Source: Neocallimastix lanati (nom. inval.) (lineage: Eukaryota > Neocallimastigomycota > Neocallimastigomycetes > Neocallimastigales > Neocallimastigaceae). From it: 64,000 nt of DNA. A program made the position numbers and the translations under genes. A model generated the notes under the pieces. The model saw only the letters and a program-made list of their open reading frames with translations, ran no database searches and had not been told where the DNA came from. The stretch lies in NCBI GenBank assembly GCA_016946835.1, contig JACVTC010000024.1, forward strand, positions 847,501 to 911,500, read 5' to 3'. This document shows, in pieces, positions 61,106 through 64,000 of the stretch. How positions within the stretch are numbered: the stretch's first letter is position 1; each line of letters starts with the position of its first letter.

Positions 61106-61559
61106 TTTCTAATTTAAAATTTTAATTCATTATATGTAATTTTATTTATAAAATATATTAATATAGAATAATATATTCATGTATAATATAATATATTTTA
61201 AAAATTAAGATTTTTAATATTAATATTAAATATTTAACATATTAAATATACATTACATATACATTAATATATTAATATATAATGTAATATAACGAATAGA
61301 ATTATGAATTATAAGTTTAATGTTTAATTATATGTAATATTTTCTTGATTTCATTTCTTGGCCTTTTTTTTTAATTTCAATAATTATTCCATCCAATGAA
61401 AATAAAGATTAAATTCCAAAATTATATTTTCCATTTTTGATAGAAGTTGAAAAAAAAGTGACAAAAAATAAATATTTTTTATTTATATGTTAATGATTAA
61501 TAATGTTTTTTTTTTTTTATCAAATGCGAAAAAGACAATTTTCTTTTATTAAGTATAAC

Positions 61560-61890
61560 GAATAAATAAATAATAAATAATTAAATAATAAATAATAAAT
61601 AATAGATAATTGAATAATAAATAATTAATAATAGTATGAAATAATAATAATAATAAATAATTAAATAATTAAATAATAAATAATTAAATAATTAAATAAT
61701 AAATAATAGTATGAAATAATTAAATAATAAATAATAAATAATTAAATAATAAATAATAAATAATAGTAGTATGAAATAATTGAATAATAAATAATAAATA
61801 ATAGTATGAAATAATTGAATAATAAATAATAAATAATTAAATAATTAAATAATAAATAATAAATAATTAAATAATAAATAAGATATTTAA
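61560..61890. repeat. Mixed AATAAAT/AATTAAATA array with higher-order units
   Basis: Heptamers and AATTAAAT steps are punctuated by AATAGTATGAAAT at about 61630, 61708, 61768 and 61800, giving a longer, irregular unit. Confidence 0.75.
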
Positions 61891-62063
61891 ATAATGGAAT
61901 TGTTACATTCAATCATTGTCTAAAAAAACTTTAATTTTAAATCATATAGGTTTTTTTAATATTTCCTTCTTTACTAAGTATTTTTAGCTTTAATTATTTT
62001 ATATAACATTTTTAAAAACTCTAAAAATAAAATATTATTATTATTATTTATTTATTTTTTACT

Positions 62064-62100
<37 letters not shown>

Positions 62101-63229
62101 AAAAAAGAGATTTATAATAAAAGTTGTCAAAAAAATTCTTATTTAATTAAAGGAAAAAATAAAATAAGATTTCAAAAAAAAAAAAAAAATTTTTTTATAT
62201 TTTAATTAGAATAACAAAAATTAAAAAAAAATTTAATTAAACTTAAATTTTATAAAAAAAAAATATGAATATCTGAGTAATTATAAAAGTAAAATAAAAT
62301 GAAAGTAAAAATAAAATAAAATAAAATAAAAATATATAAAAAATTTATTTCATTAATAAAATAATTCAAATTTTAAAAACAAAACAAAAAAAATAGTTTT
62401 TAACGTTTTTATTATTTTTATTTTTTTTTTATTTTTTTTTTTTTTTTTATTTCATCTATTTTAATTTTAATATTTTTAATTATTATTATAATTAATAATA
62501 ATTATTTTAACAAAATGATATCAATCGAATAAAAAATTTTTAAATTTATAACATTAATTAGGAGTATTTTTATTTTAGGTAAAACTATATTATTAAATAT
62601 ATATATTTATTTTTTTTTAGTTTTCAAAATTAAAATTATTTCACTTTGATATATATATTTTTTTATTTATTAAAGTTTATAAGTTAATAATAAAATTGGA
62701 TGAGAAAAAAATTACAGGTCATAGGATCTAAATTGTAGGTTAATACTCCGTTAAGGTAATTTTTTAATTAAAGCTTTTAAAAGCGGTTTTTTCTTTTATG
62801 GTGATTTTTTTATCATTCATGGTAAAAATAATATTTATAAATGTATTTTGTATTTTTATTTTAAAAAAATTGAATCAAGGTTTAATTATAAAATAAGTTG
62901 ACTTTTTTTTTTTTTTTTTATTTTAAAATGTTTATTTATAAATATGTATTATTTTTATATTATTTTCTTCCTTTTACTTTTAAATCTTTTTATGCATGTA
63001 TTATGTATTATATATATTAAAATATTTTTATCTTTTTTTTTTTTTTTTATCATTTAAATTTATTATCTTTTCTTAATTTATGGATTATTTCTTTATAAAT
63101 TTAAATCATTTAAAAACTTATAAAATTATAAGGTAAAAAAAAATAATGATTAATTGTATAAAACTATGATACCTTTTCATAAAAGTAAAAATTTTTAGTA
63201 TAAATTAATATTGTATACTAATTAAAAAT

Positions 63230-63940
63230 TATAAATTATAAATAATAAATAATAAATAATAAATAATAAATAATAAATTATAAATAATAAATAATAAATA
63301 ATAAATAATAAATAATAAATAATAAATAATAAATAATAAATAATAAATAATAAATAATAAATAATAAATAATAAATAATAAATAATAAATAATAAATAAT
63401 AAATAATAAATAATAAATAATAAATAATAAATAATTTAATAATAAATAATTAAATAATAAATAATAAATAATAAATAATAAATATACTAAATAATAAATA
63501 TAATAAATAATAAATAATAAATAATAAATAATAAATAATAAATAATATAATAAATAATAAATAATAAATAATAAATAATAAATAATTGAATAATAAATAA
63601 ATAATAAATAATTGAATAATAAATAAATAATAAATAATAAATAATAAATATACTAAATAATAAATATAATAAATAATATAATAAATAATAAATAATAAAT
63701 AATAAATAATAAATAATAAATAATTGAATAATAAATAAATAAATAATAAATAAATAATAAATAATAAATAATAAATATAATAAATAATAAATATAATAAA
63801 TAATAAATAATAAATAATAAATAATAAATAATTGAATAATAAATAATTGAATAATAAATAATTGAATAATTGAATAATTGAATAATAAATAATAAATAAT
63901 AAATAATTAAATAAACAAATAATAAATGCTTGAATAAATA
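63230..63940. repeat. Large heptamer satellite (AATAAAT)n
   Basis: About 100 copies over 700 bp with variant steps (AATATACTAAAT, AATTGAAT) that recur in blocks near 63480-63560 and 63590-63850, suggesting segment duplications within the array. Confidence 0.9.
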
Positions 63941-64000
63941 ATAAAATGAATGAATGAATTAATAAATAAATTATTTTATTTGGTTAAAGTTTAAAAAAAA

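Larger units (their letters stand above)
56088..64000. other. Gene-free AT-rich region with satellites
   Basis: No coding frame with plausible composition; the two short ORFs here are translated repeats. It contains the arrays annotated separately, and a slightly more complex patch at 62700-62830 (AGGTCATAGGATCTAAATTG, GTTAATACTCCGTTAAGG) with no match that I can name. Confidence 0.6.

Overview
The window is a piece of a very AT-rich eukaryotic nuclear genome. Spacers are almost pure A/T with long homopolymers, TTA arrays and heptamer satellites. Genes have GTAAGT/GTATGT-type introns, coding Asn runs, and two bacterial-looking intronless genes. This fits an anaerobic gut fungus (Neocallimastigomycetes: Piromyces, Neocallimastix, Anaeromyces and relatives) best. 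TTAGGG-type interstitial repeats agree with a fungus and argue against Dictyostelium, the main alternative. The assignment is inferred from composition and gene content, not from a marker gene.

Layout. (1) 1-12710, minus strand: one giant four-exon gene, open at the left edge (at least 3,647 residues). It joins AT-hooks, a Tudor-like domain, a chromo-barrel/Tudor-knot, ZZ-like fingers, an extended PHD, a GATA-like finger and a bacterial-type N6-adenine/N4-cytosine DNA methyltransferase domain with motif SHPPY. This is the most notable item: a predicted chromatin-reading amino-methyltransferase. (2) 12.7-22.4 kb: gene-free AT desert. (3) 22418-22490: tRNA-Met(CAU), minus strand. A complete 6,172-bp Ty3-type LTR retrotransposon (22506-28677) sits just upstream of it, with equal 603-bp LTRs, a TTTTT target duplication, intact gag and pol, and a canonical -1 frameshift site plus hairpin. 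(4) 28.7-36 kb: a graveyard with a possible PARP-type zinc-finger fragment, a mosaic REI1 relic, a retroelement 3'-tail repeat, a 592-bp TTA array and a broken LINE. (5) 36.0-42.5 kb: two REI1/ZNF622-like ribosome biogenesis genes on the same strand, one intronless and one with three introns, separated by a 490-bp TTA array. (6) 42.5-56.1 kb: a duplicated segment carrying TTAGGG-like repeats, an alpha/beta hydrolase of bacterial type, several retroelement tails, an acyltransferase-3 membrane protein, and a seven-exon UBE2C-like ubiquitin-conjugating enzyme with a 15-nt microexon. (7) 56.1-64 kb: no gene seen; heptamer satellites and a 35-bp tandem repeat.

How it fits together. The host genes serve chromatin, ribosome maturation and cell-cycle ubiquitination and do not form a pathway. 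The two bacterial-type enzymes and the methyltransferase domain suggest gene acquisition from bacteria. The rest of the window is shaped by retroelements (tRNA-targeted Ty3, 5'-truncated LINE-like tails) and simple-repeat growth. All exon joins were made by hand from splice consensus, reading frame and protein similarity recalled from family knowledge. No database search was possible.
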